DNA of 39,553 nt from Mycobacterium gordonae (GCF_001417955.2 NZ_LKTM01000345.1:1-39553), one strand, 5' to 3'. Positions 9,814 through 29,788 are shown, counted from the stretch's first letter. A program made the numbers and translations. The notes: generated from the sequence alone by a model not told the origin.

Positions 9814-9880
9814 CGCCACCGCCCTTTACGAGTCTCCCGCCACAACTGACGGGTTGTAACGCCCGACAGCGGAGCTTGCT

Positions 9881-9932
9881 TCCCGATGCGACAAATTCGG
9901 GAGAATGTTTGCTCGGCTAAGTATGCTAACCC
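9881..9932. promoter_or_regulatory. mmpS leader: hairpin and imperfect palindrome
   Basis: In the 171 bases between the oxidoreductase stop and mmpS there are two symmetric elements. TCCCGA (9881-9886) and TCGGGA (9897-9902) are perfect 6-base arms around a 10-base spacer. Further upstream, GGCTAAGTATGCTAACC (9916-9932) is an imperfect palindrome that contains TAGCAT on the minus strand, a possible -10. An operator/promoter overlap controlling mmpS-mmpL is plausible, but no regulator gene is nearby. Confidence 0.35.
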
Positions 9933-9984
9933 TTAGTGGACGCCAACGTTCCTCGGGGTGCCGGTCGTGTGCGCAACGACACAG

Positions 9985-11043
9985 TCAGCGTGCCACCCGA
10001 CCGGTGACCGGCGGGAGGTCGGCGAGCGTCATGATGCCGGGCCTGGCGGCCACCACCGCGGGCACGGCGTTGGTCACCGGCATCGCGGTGTAGATCATGC
10101 CCAGCCCCATGAAGCCGGGCTCCGTCCAGTCTTTGGGCGGCAGGCAGTGCAGCACCGTGCGCATATTGGGCAGCCCGAACACCTGGATGACGTGCCCGTG
10201 CTCGAGCGGCTTGGGCGGGACGACGTGATCGCCCATGGTCCAGTTGAATCCGACGCTGACGACGTTGCGGTCGCCCTCCCACCCGCGGTGGTATCCGTAG
10301 ACGCCCCCGACGGTTCCGGCGGGGATCTTCATGAAGCCCAGATCGGTGTCGCCGGTGGCAGCGGTGAACGTGACGTCGAAGGTCATCCGGTCCAGTCGGG
10401 CTCCGATGGCGTCGGCCATCATCGCGGCCGACTCGGCGAACACTTCACTTTCCCGTCGCACGCTCTCGGCCAGTCCCGGCGTGTCCGGGTCCTGCGAGAA
10501 GCCCATCGCCGTCTGGGTTCCCGCCGACTCGTAGGTCGAGCAGTCGACCGACTCGGTGATGCGGATCTCGTCGACGCGCTCGCAGGAGGCGGACAGCACC
10601 ATGCCGACCATGTTCGTCATCCCCGGGTGCGCGCCGCTGCCGAAGATGGTCGAACCGCCGCGTTCGCAGGCCGCGATGATGCGCTCGCGGTCTCGCGGCG
10701 TCTGCTTGCCGCCGGTGATCCACGCCGCGCTGGTGCACACGTTGACCCCCGCTTCCAGCAGTCGCACCAGCTCATCGATGTTGGGCCACAACGGGTTATA
10801 ACAACACGCGTCGGCTCCCAGCGCGATCAGCGCGTCGATGTCGTTGGTGGCCAGCACGCCGGTCGGCTCCGGCCGGCCCGCCAGCTCGGCGGCATCGACA
10901 CCGACCTTGTCCGCCCCGTGTGCATAGACCCCGACGAGTTCCATGTCGGGCCGTCCGATGATGGCGTGCAGGGAGCGGCGCCCGATATTTCCGGTCGTCC
11001 ACTGGATCACCCGCAGGGGACGGTCAGTGCTGGCTGTGCTCAT
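9985..11043 (-). CDS. DapB-like NAD(P)-dependent oxidoreductase (Rossmann fold)
   Basis: 352 residues; ATG at 11043 preceded by AAAGGAG at good spacing. The N-terminus reads RVIQWTTGNIGRRSL, a Rossmann nucleotide-binding turn of the dihydrodipicolinate-reductase/NAD(P)H-dependent amine dehydrogenase superfamily. A second conserved region includes CTSAAWITGG and GSGAHPGMTN. The family has many paralogues in mycobacteria, mostly without known substrate, so a role in lysine synthesis is not implied. It lies 64 bases downstream of the PE-PPE acyltransferase gene on the same strand and 171 bases before mmpS. It may be co-transcribed with the glycolipid genes and sits where fadD23 is found in other TPP loci. 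Whether it acts in lipid synthesis is not known. Confidence 0.85.
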   Translation of the reverse strand: MSTASTDRPLRVIQWTTGNIGRRSLHAIIGRPDMELVGVYAHGADKVGVDAAELAGRPEPTGVLATNDIDALIALGADACCYNPLWPNIDELVRLLEAGVNVCTSAAWITGGKQTPRDRERIIAACERGGSTIFGSGAHPGMTNMVGMVLSASCERVDEIRITESVDCSTYESAGTQTAMGFSQDPDTPGLAESVRRESEVFAESAAMMADAIGARLDRMTFDVTFTAATGDTDLGFMKIPAGTVGGVYGYHRGWEGDRNVVSVGFNWTMGDHVVPPKPLEHGHVIQVFGLPNMRTVLHCLPPKDWTEPGFMGLGMIYTAMPVTNAVPAVVAARPGIMTLADLPPVTGRVAR

Positions 11044-11107
11044 CGGGCTCCTTTGCGCCGGTTGACGGCCGGTTGACGGGAGCCATTATCGCCGCTGCCG
11101 TCCGGCG

Positions 11108-12211
11108 TCAGTGAGGAGCCCGGTTCAGCACGGACATGGCACCGGACAGGATCTGTGAAACCGGATCCGCCCCGCCGCCGAAGGTGGCCTGGGTCGCGGG
11201 TGCGGTGACGGCCGCCGGGTCGTAGCCGATGACGGGGTCCACCTGGATGGGAGCCGTCGCCGGGTCGTCGTTGCGCGAGTAACCCGCGTTGACCATCGGC
11301 AGCAGCACCGCGTCAAGCTCGTTCAGCGTCTGCTCCGGCACCCCCGCGTACTGGAACGGCAATACCAGCGGAAGGTGCCGCTCGGGAATCAGATAAGTGG
11401 TCGTCGTCGCGCCGCGTGAGTTGACGGTCGTCCTGATGTTCTGTGGCGGCACCATGCTCGGGTTGGTGAACGCCACCGCGGTATGCCCGGTCATCAGGCC
11501 CGCCAAGGTGTTGGCCAGAGACATCCAGTTGTCCGGCCGGTCCGGGAAGTCGGCGATCGAGTCATAGGCGGAGATGAACATCTTGGTGTCGTACTGGCTC
11601 TCGAAGGGCGGCGGTACCGGGTAGTCGAGTGCGGGAACGACGCTGCCGACCGGGAACATGGCGGTCAGGAAGCTCTGGCCGAACGCGTGGCGCGCGACGG
11701 GGTCGCCGAAAGTGGCGAAGGTCAGTTGGTCCGGCGGGGGAGCGGTGGGGTCATTGGCGAGCCGGGCCTGCAGAGCGTCGAGCACCAGCGCACCCTCGGA
11801 GAGGCCGATCGTCGTTCCGGGACCGCCCCGGCGGATCGCCGCATCCAGGTTGTCGGCCCCGATGACGACCGATTCGCCGACGCTGGGTCCGTCCGCGCCC
11901 AGGCCGGGAAACATTTCGTCCAACCGGCCGATGCCGGGAAACAGGCGCCCCAGCACATGGCCCTGCACCTGGCCGGCGGGGTAGTCGACAATCTGCCGGC
12001 GCAGGCCCGGGAACCATTCGGCACCTTCGCGGCGGATGTACTCGTCATACGGGATGCCCAGCACGTGCGCGCCGCCCAGCGCGTAGGCCGTCCCGCCGAC
12101 GGGTGCAGGGGGGTCGGCCGGCGTTTCGTCTGCGGTGGCCGCGGGGCCGCCGAAACATCCTGTTGCCGCGACAATTCCCAGCGCGGAAATTCCCGCGAGT
12201 AGCTTCTTCAT
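11108..12211 (-). CDS. exported PE-PPE domain acyltransferase/hydrolase (Chp/TPP 'PE' type)
   Basis: 367 residues from ATG 12211, chosen because a GGGAG ribosome-binding sequence precedes it and the protein then opens with a signal sequence (MKKLLAGISALGIVAATGC). The in-frame start at 12277 would bury this signal. The cysteine after AATG could be a weak lipobox. The mature part matches the PE-PPE (DUF3068-independent, alpha/beta-hydrolase) fold, with nucleophile-elbow GLSEG (S138). Related proteins Chp1 and Chp2 of M. tuberculosis complete sulfolipid and polyacyltrehalose by moving acyl groups between trehalose molecules outside the membrane; the PE protein of TPP loci does the equivalent last step. 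Position directly after mmpL10 supports that role here. Despite the domain name it is not a PE or PPE surface protein. Confidence 0.85.
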   Translation of the reverse strand: MKKLLAGISALGIVAATGCFGGPAATADETPADPPAPVGGTAYALGGAHVLGIPYDEYIRREGAEWFPGLRRQIVDYPAGQVQGHVLGRLFPGIGRLDEMFPGLGADGPSVGESVVIGADNLDAAIRRGGPGTTIGLSEGALVLDALQARLANDPTAPPPDQLTFATFGDPVARHAFGQSFLTAMFPVGSVVPALDYPVPPPFESQYDTKMFISAYDSIADFPDRPDNWMSLANTLAGLMTGHTAVAFTNPSMVPPQNIRTTVNSRGATTTTYLIPERHLPLVLPFQYAGVPEQTLNELDAVLLPMVNAGYSRNDDPATAPIQVDPVIGYDPAAVTAPATQATFGGGADPVSQILSGAMSVLNRAPH

Positions 12212-12223
12212 CCCCACTCCCTG

Positions 12224-12255
12224 CCTGATTGGGGGCCTGATCGGGGCCTGATCGG
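12224..12255. repeat. three near-tandem CCTGAT(C/T)GG units
   Basis: CCTGATTGGGGG, CCTGATCGGGG and CCTGATCGG start at 12224, 12236 and 12247, 11-12 bases apart, about one helical turn. They occupy a third of the 94-base gap between mmpL10 and the PE-PPE gene, just upstream of its ribosome-binding site. It may be a binding array or simple slippage repeat. Confidence 0.6.
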
Positions 12256-12305
12256 CTTGGTTCCGCGAGTCTCGCACACCCCGCGCGGTCCCGCTAAATC
12301 GCTCG

Positions 12306-15305
12306 TCACCCGGCGCGTCCGGACAGCGACCGCCGCATGCTCGGCCCCCTGCTCAGTTTCGAGGGCCACCAACTGGCCCGTCCGATCAGCGTGGCCACGG
12401 CCGGCACCGTGATGGTCCGCACCAGGAAGGTGTCCAGCAGAATGCCGACGCCGATCACGAACCCGCCCTGGACCACGGTGCCGATGCTGGAAAACAGCAG
12501 GCCACCTACGGAGGCGGCGAAGATCAGGCCCGCGGCCGTGATCACACCGCCGGTCGAGCTCAGGGCCCGGATGACGCCGTAACGCACGCTGCCCGGCGAC
12601 TCGTCGCGCATTCGGGAGATGAAAAGCATGTTGTAGTCGGCGCCTACCGCGACCAGGACCACGAAAGCCAGCGGCGGCACCGACCAGTGCAATTGCTGGC
12701 CGAGCAGGAATTGAAAGACGAGGACGCCCATTCCGACCGCCGACAAGAACGACACCACCACCGAACCCACCAAATACAGCGGTGCGACAACCGCACGCAG
12801 CAACGCCATCAGGGTCAATAACACGACGATGAGCGTGACGGCGATGATGAATCGAATATCGTGCTGGTAATAGTCGCGGGTGTCGCGCAGCGAGACGGGG
12901 TATCCCGCCATCGAAATTGACGCGTCCGACAATGCCGTGTTCGGCTGGGCGCTGCGCGCGGCGTCGGTGATGGCGTTGACCTGATCCATCGCTTCGGAGC
13001 TGAATGGGTTGAGTTTCGTTTGGACCAGGTAGCGAACCGAGTGCCCGTCCGGCGAAATGAATATCCTGGCCGCCTTCTTGAATTCGTCCATGCGCAGCAG
13101 CTGAGCCGGAATATTGAAGCCCGCCATCGACGGTTCGGCCGCATCATTTTTCAGCGACAGCAGGAACGCGGCGGCCTCGGCCAGGCCGGCACCCATCTCT
13201 TTGACCTGGCCGACGAGTTGTTCCACCCCGTCGGCAACCTGCCGGCTTCCGCCCGCGGCCCGGTCGGCTCCGCGCTGGAGGTTGTTGAGGCCCGACTGCA
13301 TGCCGCCGGGCTGGTCCAGCCCCATGGCATGCATCGCCTTGGTGAGCCCGTTCAGCGTGCTGCGCAAGCGATCCACCGTCGCGTTCAGGGTTTGCCGGTC
13401 CTGGAACGTCTCCAGCTGGCGGGCCAGATCGTTGATCTCGTCGAGGCTCCCGTCGTTGCGTGCGGCCACCACCCGTTCGAATTGCGCCCGGGTTGCGCTG
13501 CACGAGGTGTCGAGGTCGCAAACCGGGTTGCCCTGCAGCGCGATCAGCACCGGTGCCACCCAGGCGAACATGTCCTTGACGGCGGTGAAGCTCAACCCCA
13601 TGGAGTTGCCGAGCGAATTGATGCTGTTGACCAGTTTGGCCGCGGTCGCGACCTCTTTGACCAGCTTGTCGCCGCCGTACTGGGTTCGCATCGACGAGAA
13701 CGAGTCGAGCAGACCCTGCATGCCAGACACCATCTGGCTGACCTGGCCCCGCACGTCGCCCAGATTGTCAGCGAGCGTGTCGGCCCCTTTGACCAGCCTG
13801 TTCAGGTCGTCGTTGTGGTCGCTGATCACTGTCGACCCTTCGCCCAGCCGCGCGCCGATGGCGCCCGCCTGGTAGGTGGCCCGGAACTCTTCGGGCACCG
13901 CCCCGGTAGGCCGGGTGATACCGGTGACCGCTGCGATATTCGGCAGCTGACTGACCCGGTCTGCCATCCGCTCCAAGTCGGCCAGCGCCCGCGGTGTGCG
14001 CAGATCATGCGGCGACTGGACCAGGATGTATTCGGGGATGGACTGATTCACCGGGAAATGCCGGTCCAGCGCGGCGTAGCCGACCGAACTCGGGGCGGAC
14101 GCCTGCACGGCCTTGCGGTCGTCGTAGTTGTAGCGCACCAGACCCGCGCAGCCCGCCAGGATGATCAACACCAGCACGCTGGCGACCAGGTGGGTCTTCG
14201 GCTTGCGCACGATGCGAATCCCGGAACGCCGCCAGAATGTGGCGGTCAGCTCGCGCCTGGGTTTGACCCAGCCGCGCGGACCGGCCACCACGAGAATGGC
14301 CGGCAGCAGGGTGACCGCCGCCAGGAACGCCACGCCGACGCCGATCGCCGAGGACACCCCCACCGAGGAGAACACCCCCATCCTGGCGAAACTGATGCCG
14401 AGGAAGGTGATGCCGACCGTGGCGGCGGACGCGGTGATCACCTTGCCGATGGATATGAGGGCCCGTCGCACGGCATCCTCGTAATCGGAGCCCTGCCGCA
14501 GATAGTCGTGGTACCGGCTGATGAGAAAGACCGCGTAATCGGTTCCGGCGCCGGCGATCATCGCGCTCAGAAAGACGATCGACTGGTTGGAAACACCCAG
14601 GCCGCTCGCCTGGGAGAAGCCGGCGACCACCGCCTGGGCGATCGCCATCGAGATGCCGATCGCCAGCAGCGGCAGCAGCATGGTGACCGGATTGCGGTAG
14701 ACCATCAGCAACACAAGAAGCACCAGCACCGCGATCGCGAGTTCAATCGGGAGTCGATCCTTTTCGCCGGCCACCGTCAGATCGGCGACGGTGGCGGCCG
14801 GTCCGGTCAGGTTCGCCGTCAACGGGCTACCGGCGAGGCTCTGCTTGACCACGCCGGTGACCTGCTTGAAGGCGGCGTAGGAGCGGGGCGTGCCCAACTC
14901 ACCGGCGAGGCCGACCGGCAGCACCCAGGACTTGCGGTCCTTGCTGGTCAGCGCCGACCGCAGGGGCGGCGTGCTGACGAAGTCCTGCAGCATGACCACG
15001 TTGCGGGTGTCCTCACGCAGCGCGGCCACCAGCTTGCGGTAGGCGGCTTCGTCCGCCGGTCCGAGGCCCTTCTCGTTGGTGAGAACCACCAGCAGCAGGT
15101 CCTCGTTGCCAGACTCGTGGAACGCCTCGGTCATCTTGCGCGCGGTGACGGCGGACGGCGCGTCACTGGGCAGGATGGCGAGCGGGTGTTTCTGGGACAT
15201 CTCGTTCAGGGACGGCAGTGTCAGCGGCAGCGCGACCGCAACCGCGACCCAGATCCCGATCACGGCCCAGGGCCATCGCACCACGAAATCGGCTAACCGT
15301 CGCAA
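12306..15305 (-). CDS. mmpL10: MmpL10-type RND lipid transporter
   Basis: 999 residues. The start is a TTG at 15305 preceded by GAGGTGGGGG; it places the first helix at residues 10-32 (VRWPWAVIGIWVAVAVALPL), as in MmpL homologues. The two Asp-Tyr proton-relay pairs are GTDYA (D256-Y257) and GADYN (D890-Y891). Between the helix blocks is a large periplasmic region (about 400-760) with heptad-like Leu/Gln stretches and a CDLDTSC pair. There is no mmpS partner, as in MmpL8/10. MmpL10 exports diacyltrehalose-type precursors in polyacyltrehalose and TPP pathways. Neighbouring papA and PE-PPE genes, all on one strand (gaps of 140 and 94 bases), support that assignment over MmpL8 or MmpL12; the exact lipid is inferred. 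Confidence 0.88.
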   Translation of the reverse strand: MRRLADFVVRWPWAVIGIWVAVAVALPLTLPSLNEMSQKHPLAILPSDAPSAVTARKMTEAFHESGNEDLLLVVLTNEKGLGPADEAAYRKLVAALREDTRNVVMLQDFVSTPPLRSALTSKDRKSWVLPVGLAGELGTPRSYAAFKQVTGVVKQSLAGSPLTANLTGPAATVADLTVAGEKDRLPIELAIAVLVLLVLLMVYRNPVTMLLPLLAIGISMAIAQAVVAGFSQASGLGVSNQSIVFLSAMIAGAGTDYAVFLISRYHDYLRQGSDYEDAVRRALISIGKVITASAATVGITFLGISFARMGVFSSVGVSSAIGVGVAFLAAVTLLPAILVVAGPRGWVKPRRELTATFWRRSGIRIVRKPKTHLVASVLVLIILAGCAGLVRYNYDDRKAVQASAPSSVGYAALDRHFPVNQSIPEYILVQSPHDLRTPRALADLERMADRVSQLPNIAAVTGITRPTGAVPEEFRATYQAGAIGARLGEGSTVISDHNDDLNRLVKGADTLADNLGDVRGQVSQMVSGMQGLLDSFSSMRTQYGGDKLVKEVATAAKLVNSINSLGNSMGLSFTAVKDMFAWVAPVLIALQGNPVCDLDTSCSATRAQFERVVAARNDGSLDEINDLARQLETFQDRQTLNATVDRLRSTLNGLTKAMHAMGLDQPGGMQSGLNNLQRGADRAAGGSRQVADGVEQLVGQVKEMGAGLAEAAAFLLSLKNDAAEPSMAGFNIPAQLLRMDEFKKAARIFISPDGHSVRYLVQTKLNPFSSEAMDQVNAITDAARSAQPNTALSDASISMAGYPVSLRDTRDYYQHDIRFIIAVTLIVVLLTLMALLRAVVAPLYLVGSVVVSFLSAVGMGVLVFQFLLGQQLHWSVPPLAFVVLVAVGADYNMLFISRMRDESPGSVRYGVIRALSSTGGVITAAGLIFAASVGGLLFSSIGTVVQGGFVIGVGILLDTFLVRTITVPAVATLIGRASWWPSKLSRGPSMRRSLSGRAG

Positions 15306-15445
15306 ATTGCCCCCACCTCAAGTTCTCGCGGTCCGCGCCCGCCGGTCACCGCCGGTCCCACTGCTCAATTATGTGTCGCGCCCGCCGCGACTTCGGGTAT
15401 TTCACAAAAATAACGTGCATCAAAGAACTCCGAAGTACTCCCACC

Positions 15446-16867
15446 CTACGTGACGCGGCCCCAATGTCCGCTATCGGCGACCCGTGTGCACACGGATTTC
15501 ATTGCCTCGACATATCGCGCGACCGACTTCTGCGCGATCGGATTGTCCGGGAACATGACCGCCATGGCGGTACCCTGCTCGTACCGGAATATGTAAATGG
15601 TCAATTGATAGGAATATCGGCGGTCGGAATAAATTCCGATGCTCTTGGCGGCACTCATTTCGGCTGCGGCAATCACGGCGTTCAGCGGGGCGGCGCCGCC
15701 GTGCAGAAAATTCGAAACCGGAAAGTTGGGTCGCGGCCAGTCCAGCCACGGCGCCAATTCCAGGACCCGGTAAAACGGTACCTTCGCCATGTCGAGGCTC
15801 GAATCGAATGAATCCTGGGCGGACCAGGCGGCTTCGCTGAAGGACGCCGCGGCAATGGGAATGGTGATAGGCACCAGGCCGGTGAACCAGCCCTGGGTCA
15901 TGAAATTCTCGTCGCTCCGGCGCGAGTCCCGCGGAGTGAGCGCGTAATAGGTCGCCGCTCCGGTGAACTCGTGGTCCACCAGGGCCATGCATGCGAACAG
16001 GCCGCCGACGAAGCGCGCGCCGGCTGCGGTGCACGCCGATTCGAATCGGGCGGTCTGGTCGGCGTCCATCAGGCTTTCGGTGACCATGTCGCTGTTGGTC
16101 AGCTCCAAAGGGTTGCCCAGCGGAAGCGGAAATTCGGGAAGGCTGCCATTGTTATTCTCGGCGAACTCGATCCATTTGCGAACCTGCGGCGAATCCAGGG
16201 TCAGCGCCGAAGTCCGTTCCCGCTCCCGGACGCAGAAGTCGTCGTAGCTGCCGCTGTCGGGCAGCGCCAGGCCACTCTCGCCGCCCGCCATCGCCGCGTA
16301 CACCGCGTTGGACTCCAGCATCGTGATGCCGATCAGGGTCGCGTCACCGTGGACATGGTCGATGCTCGCGTAGAAGGTGAAGTGGTCTTCGTGCTGGATG
16401 ATCCCGAACGAGAAGCAGCCCCACTGCAGCGGATCGGGCGTCGCCACGACGTGGTCGTGGATTTGGTCGACGGTCAACTCGCCGTGATCGACGGGGACGA
16501 ATTCGATATCGGCCGGATCCGTCATCGTGTGCCGGATGACGTCGCCGTTGTCGTCGTACTCGAACCAGCTGCGGTAGGTGTCGTGCCGGCGCAGATATGC
16601 GTTAAGCGCCTGATTCATGATCGCTATATCGCAATGCCCGGGCGCCTCACAGGTGGCGATCAACAGTCGGGAAAAGTCGAGACCGGAACTGGTTCGCTGC
16701 CGGTAATTCTGCAGATGTTGACCTTGCATGTAACTGACCGGCACCGAACTGACCGGCGCCTCCAGCGCTTTTTCTCTGGCCGCCTGCGTGGGGTGCCAGG
16801 AAATGACGGTGCCGGGGCGCACCGTCCAATCCTCGAGTGAACCGATTGTGATTTTCCCGATCTGCAA
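15446..16867 (-). CDS. papA3: PapA3-type trehalose acyltransferase
   Basis: 473 residues from a TTG at 16867. The open frame extends to ATG 16933, but GGAAGG (16875-16880) lies 7 bases before the TTG, and from there the protein begins (M)QIGKITIGSLEDW, the normal start of PapA proteins. PapA enzymes are condensation-domain-like acyltransferases that take acyl chains from a PKS or CoA and esterify trehalose in the cytosol. The HxxxD motif is HVHGD (H171, D175). Other family landmarks are SYMQGQH near the start, RRHDTYRSWF, LQWGCFSFGI, YALTPRDSRR and TQGWFTGLVPI. From memory the sequence is closer to PapA3 than to PapA1/PapA2. It diverges from the PKS gene across a 320-base spacer and heads the minus-strand glycolipid genes. 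Confidence 0.9.
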   Translation of the reverse strand: MQIGKITIGSLEDWTVRPGTVISWHPTQAAREKALEAPVSSVPVSYMQGQHLQNYRQRTSSGLDFSRLLIATCEAPGHCDIAIMNQALNAYLRRHDTYRSWFEYDDNGDVIRHTMTDPADIEFVPVDHGELTVDQIHDHVVATPDPLQWGCFSFGIIQHEDHFTFYASIDHVHGDATLIGITMLESNAVYAAMAGGESGLALPDSGSYDDFCVRERERTSALTLDSPQVRKWIEFAENNNGSLPEFPLPLGNPLELTNSDMVTESLMDADQTARFESACTAAGARFVGGLFACMALVDHEFTGAATYYALTPRDSRRSDENFMTQGWFTGLVPITIPIAAASFSEAAWSAQDSFDSSLDMAKVPFYRVLELAPWLDWPRPNFPVSNFLHGGAAPLNAVIAAAEMSAAKSIGIYSDRRYSYQLTIYIFRYEQGTAMAVMFPDNPIAQKSVARYVEAMKSVCTRVADSGHWGRVT

Positions 16868-17187
16868 AATCTTTCCTTCCCGGTCGCCGGCTTTTCCCTG
16901 GCTTTCCCCCGTGTGAGTCGGCGCCGATATCACGATAACCGCATCGGCAGCCGCGGCAGCGGCCGCGTGCTAATGCGCGTGGCAGCTCGCATTCGGCCAG
17001 CGCCCATGGTAAAGACCGGCACCTGGCCCAGCGACGGCCGCACTACCTGGTAATTTGCGGATGTCGGCGCGCGGCGGATTCGTGCTTGCAATAATCGCGG
17101 CGGGGGAGATCCGTCTGCTGCACGACCGGGCCGTGGCACAGCGCGAACCAGTCTCCGCCGGGTCGAGTCAGTCAGGAAGGACAGTGC
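16868..17187. promoter_or_regulatory. divergent promoter region between papA3 and pks
   Basis: This 320-base spacer contains no supportable gene. Towards pks it holds TGCAATAAT (17087-17095), an extended -10 in form, about 85-90 bases before the ATG, and a strong ribosome-binding sequence AGGAAGGA at 17174-17181. Towards papA3 it holds AT-rich TTATCGTGATATC on the minus strand near 16926-16938 and the GGAAGG sequence at 16875-16880. Both arms of the glycolipid locus probably start here, which would allow joint control. No clear operator palindrome was found. Confidence 0.45.
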
Positions 17188-28223
<11,036 letters not shown>

Positions 28224-28227
<4 letters not shown>

Positions 28228-28646
28228 TTGCTGATGTCGAAGCCGGCGATGACCTTCGTCGGACGCACCCGCACCACCAGTTCGCCGGGGACCGCGTTGC
28301 GGCGGCCGTACTCCTCGGCCCGCTCGGCGCCCATGTACCGGGCACCGGTGCGGGTGGCGATTTTCAGCAACTCCTGCGGGTCGTCGTTCACCGTCGCCAC
28401 CCCCTGCACCTGCACGAACGAGTAGGGCGGGTGCGGGTCGTCGACGCAGATGACGGTTCGCGAATCCCGGCGCAGCGCGCGACCTTTCGGTGTTTGTTCG
28501 TGGGTGGTGAAGACCAGCTCGTCGCCGTCGACCACGAACCAGACCGGCGCCACCAGGGGCCGGCCGTCCGATGCTGCGAACCCGAGCATCCCGGTGCGGG
28601 TGCCCGCAGACAGGAACTCCACGACTCGGTCCGTCAGTTCGGACAT
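28224..28646 (-). CDS. PNPOx-like / F420-dependent PPOX-class flavin-fold protein
   Basis: 140 residues, ATG at 28646. It has the split-barrel features of the PPOX family: GTRTGMLGFAASDGRPLVAPVWFVVDG at the start (conserved R-x-G and the VAPVWF strand), then VFTTHEQTPKGRALRRDSRTVICVDDP, where Lys/Arg usually bind flavin or F420 phosphates. The length is normal for the class. Mycobacterial members mostly reduce small substrates with F420H2 or bind F420 or haem; the substrate cannot be read. It is the last gene of a set with two acyl-CoA dehydrogenases (16-base gap) and its stop overlaps the convergent pks stop by 4 bases, so the two transcripts collide here. Confidence 0.85.
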
Positions 28647-28662
28647 GGCGTCGGATCCTGTC

Positions 28663-29781
28663 TCAGATCTTTGCTAAGTCGTATTCGCCGAGGTGGTCGA
28701 TGAGGACACGCAACTGATCCGCCGTAGAACCCAGCGTCTGATCGATCGCGGTGAGCCTGGCCGTGTAATGGCCCACCGGGTACTCGGCGGTCATGCCGAT
28801 GCCGCCGTGCAGTTGGATCGCCTCCTGGCCGATGTGCCGGCCCGAACGGCCGATCTGCAGCTTGGCGCGCGCGGCGATGACCGGGTCGTAGTTGCCGTCG
28901 GCGATCGATATGGCGGCGTACAGATTCATGCTGCGCGCCAGCTCCAGTGACACGTACATATCGGCAGCCCGCTGCGTCAGCGTCTGGAACTTGTTGAGGG
29001 TGACCCCGAACTGCTTGCGGGTCTTGAGGTAGTCGGTGGTCAGCCGGAGCGCTTCCTCCATGGCGCCCATCGCCTCGGCGCACAGCGCCGACTGGATCCG
29101 GATGATGGCGTTGGCGATGGCCTGACCGGCATCGGCGCCGTCACCCAGCGGTTCGGCGGCGGCCTCGTCCAGATCGATCTGAGCGCCGCGCTGGCCGTCG
29201 AAGGTGCGGAACGGCGAGCGGGTCACGGTGGTGTTGTCCTGCGAGGCGTCAACCAGGAACAGCCCGGTGCCGCCGTCCGGCAGCGCCGCACTGACCACCA
29301 GCGTCTCGGCGCAGTCGCCGGCCAGTACGGGGTTCTTGCGTCCGCTGATAGTCCACGAATCTCCTTGCTGCACAGCGCGAGTGGCCGATTTCGCCGACCC
29401 GCCGCGCTGACCCGGCTCCAGGTGGGCGAAGGCCAGCAGCCGCTGGCCCGCGGCGACCTCGTCGAGCAGTTCTTTCTGCGCGGCGTTGCCGAGTTCGGCG
29501 ATCAGCGAGCCGGGCGCCAGCGCGGCGTGCACGATGGGCTCGGGCGCCAGCCGGCGTCCGACCTCGATGAGCACCGCCATGATCTCGAGCTGCCCGGCCT
29601 CTTCGGGCTCGAACCCGAGGCCGAGGATCCCGATCTCCGCGAGCTGGTTCCACACCTCGCGACTCCAGCCCAGCTCGGTGTCGATCGCCTTGTTGCGGCT
29701 CTCGGCGTCGTAGTTTCGCGACAGCAGTTCCCTTGTGGTGTCGCGCAGCAGTGCCTGCTCTTCGCTCAACTGAAAGTCCAT
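28663..29781 (-). CDS. acyl-CoA dehydrogenase, smaller subunit of a FadE pair
   Basis: 372 residues, ATG at 29781, 7 bases after the stop of the other dehydrogenase gene. N-terminal MDFQLSEEQALLRDTTRELLSR, central KTRKQFG and C-terminal QLHGGIGMTAEYPVGHY are acyl-CoA dehydrogenase landmarks. It lacks the SEPEAGSD loop of ordinary members, and its C-terminus has DQTLGSTADQL where the canonical Y-E-G-T/N-E-I-Q block would be. This pattern is that of the degenerate partner in alpha2beta2 FadE heterotetramers such as those of steroid side-chain degradation. It most likely works only as a complex with the neighbouring gene product. The substrate (steroid-CoA, branched acyl-CoA or other) is unknown. 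Confidence 0.88.
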   Translation of the reverse strand: MDFQLSEEQALLRDTTRELLSRNYDAESRNKAIDTELGWSREVWNQLAEIGILGLGFEPEEAGQLEIMAVLIEVGRRLAPEPIVHAALAPGSLIAELGNAAQKELLDEVAAGQRLLAFAHLEPGQRGGSAKSATRAVQQGDSWTISGRKNPVLAGDCAETLVVSAALPDGGTGLFLVDASQDNTTVTRSPFRTFDGQRGAQIDLDEAAAEPLGDGADAGQAIANAIIRIQSALCAEAMGAMEEALRLTTDYLKTRKQFGVTLNKFQTLTQRAADMYVSLELARSMNLYAAISIADGNYDPVIAARAKLQIGRSGRHIGQEAIQLHGGIGMTAEYPVGHYTARLTAIDQTLGSTADQLRVLIDHLGEYDLAKI

Positions 29782-29788
29782 GACAGCC

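Noticed and set aside
9916..9940. IdeR iron box upstream of mmpS
   Set aside because: TTAG and CTAA elements are present, but the 19-base IdeR consensus matches only in one half.
12138..12211. lipoprotein signal in the PE-PPE acyltransferase
   Set aside because: A Cys follows the hydrophobic stretch, but the preceding AATG is a poor lipobox, so only a signal sequence is claimed.
13020..15296. 758-codon plus-strand frame opposite mmpL10
   Set aside because: GC-skewed third-position shadow of the real gene: it has Arg/His/Gln-rich composition and no recognisable domain.
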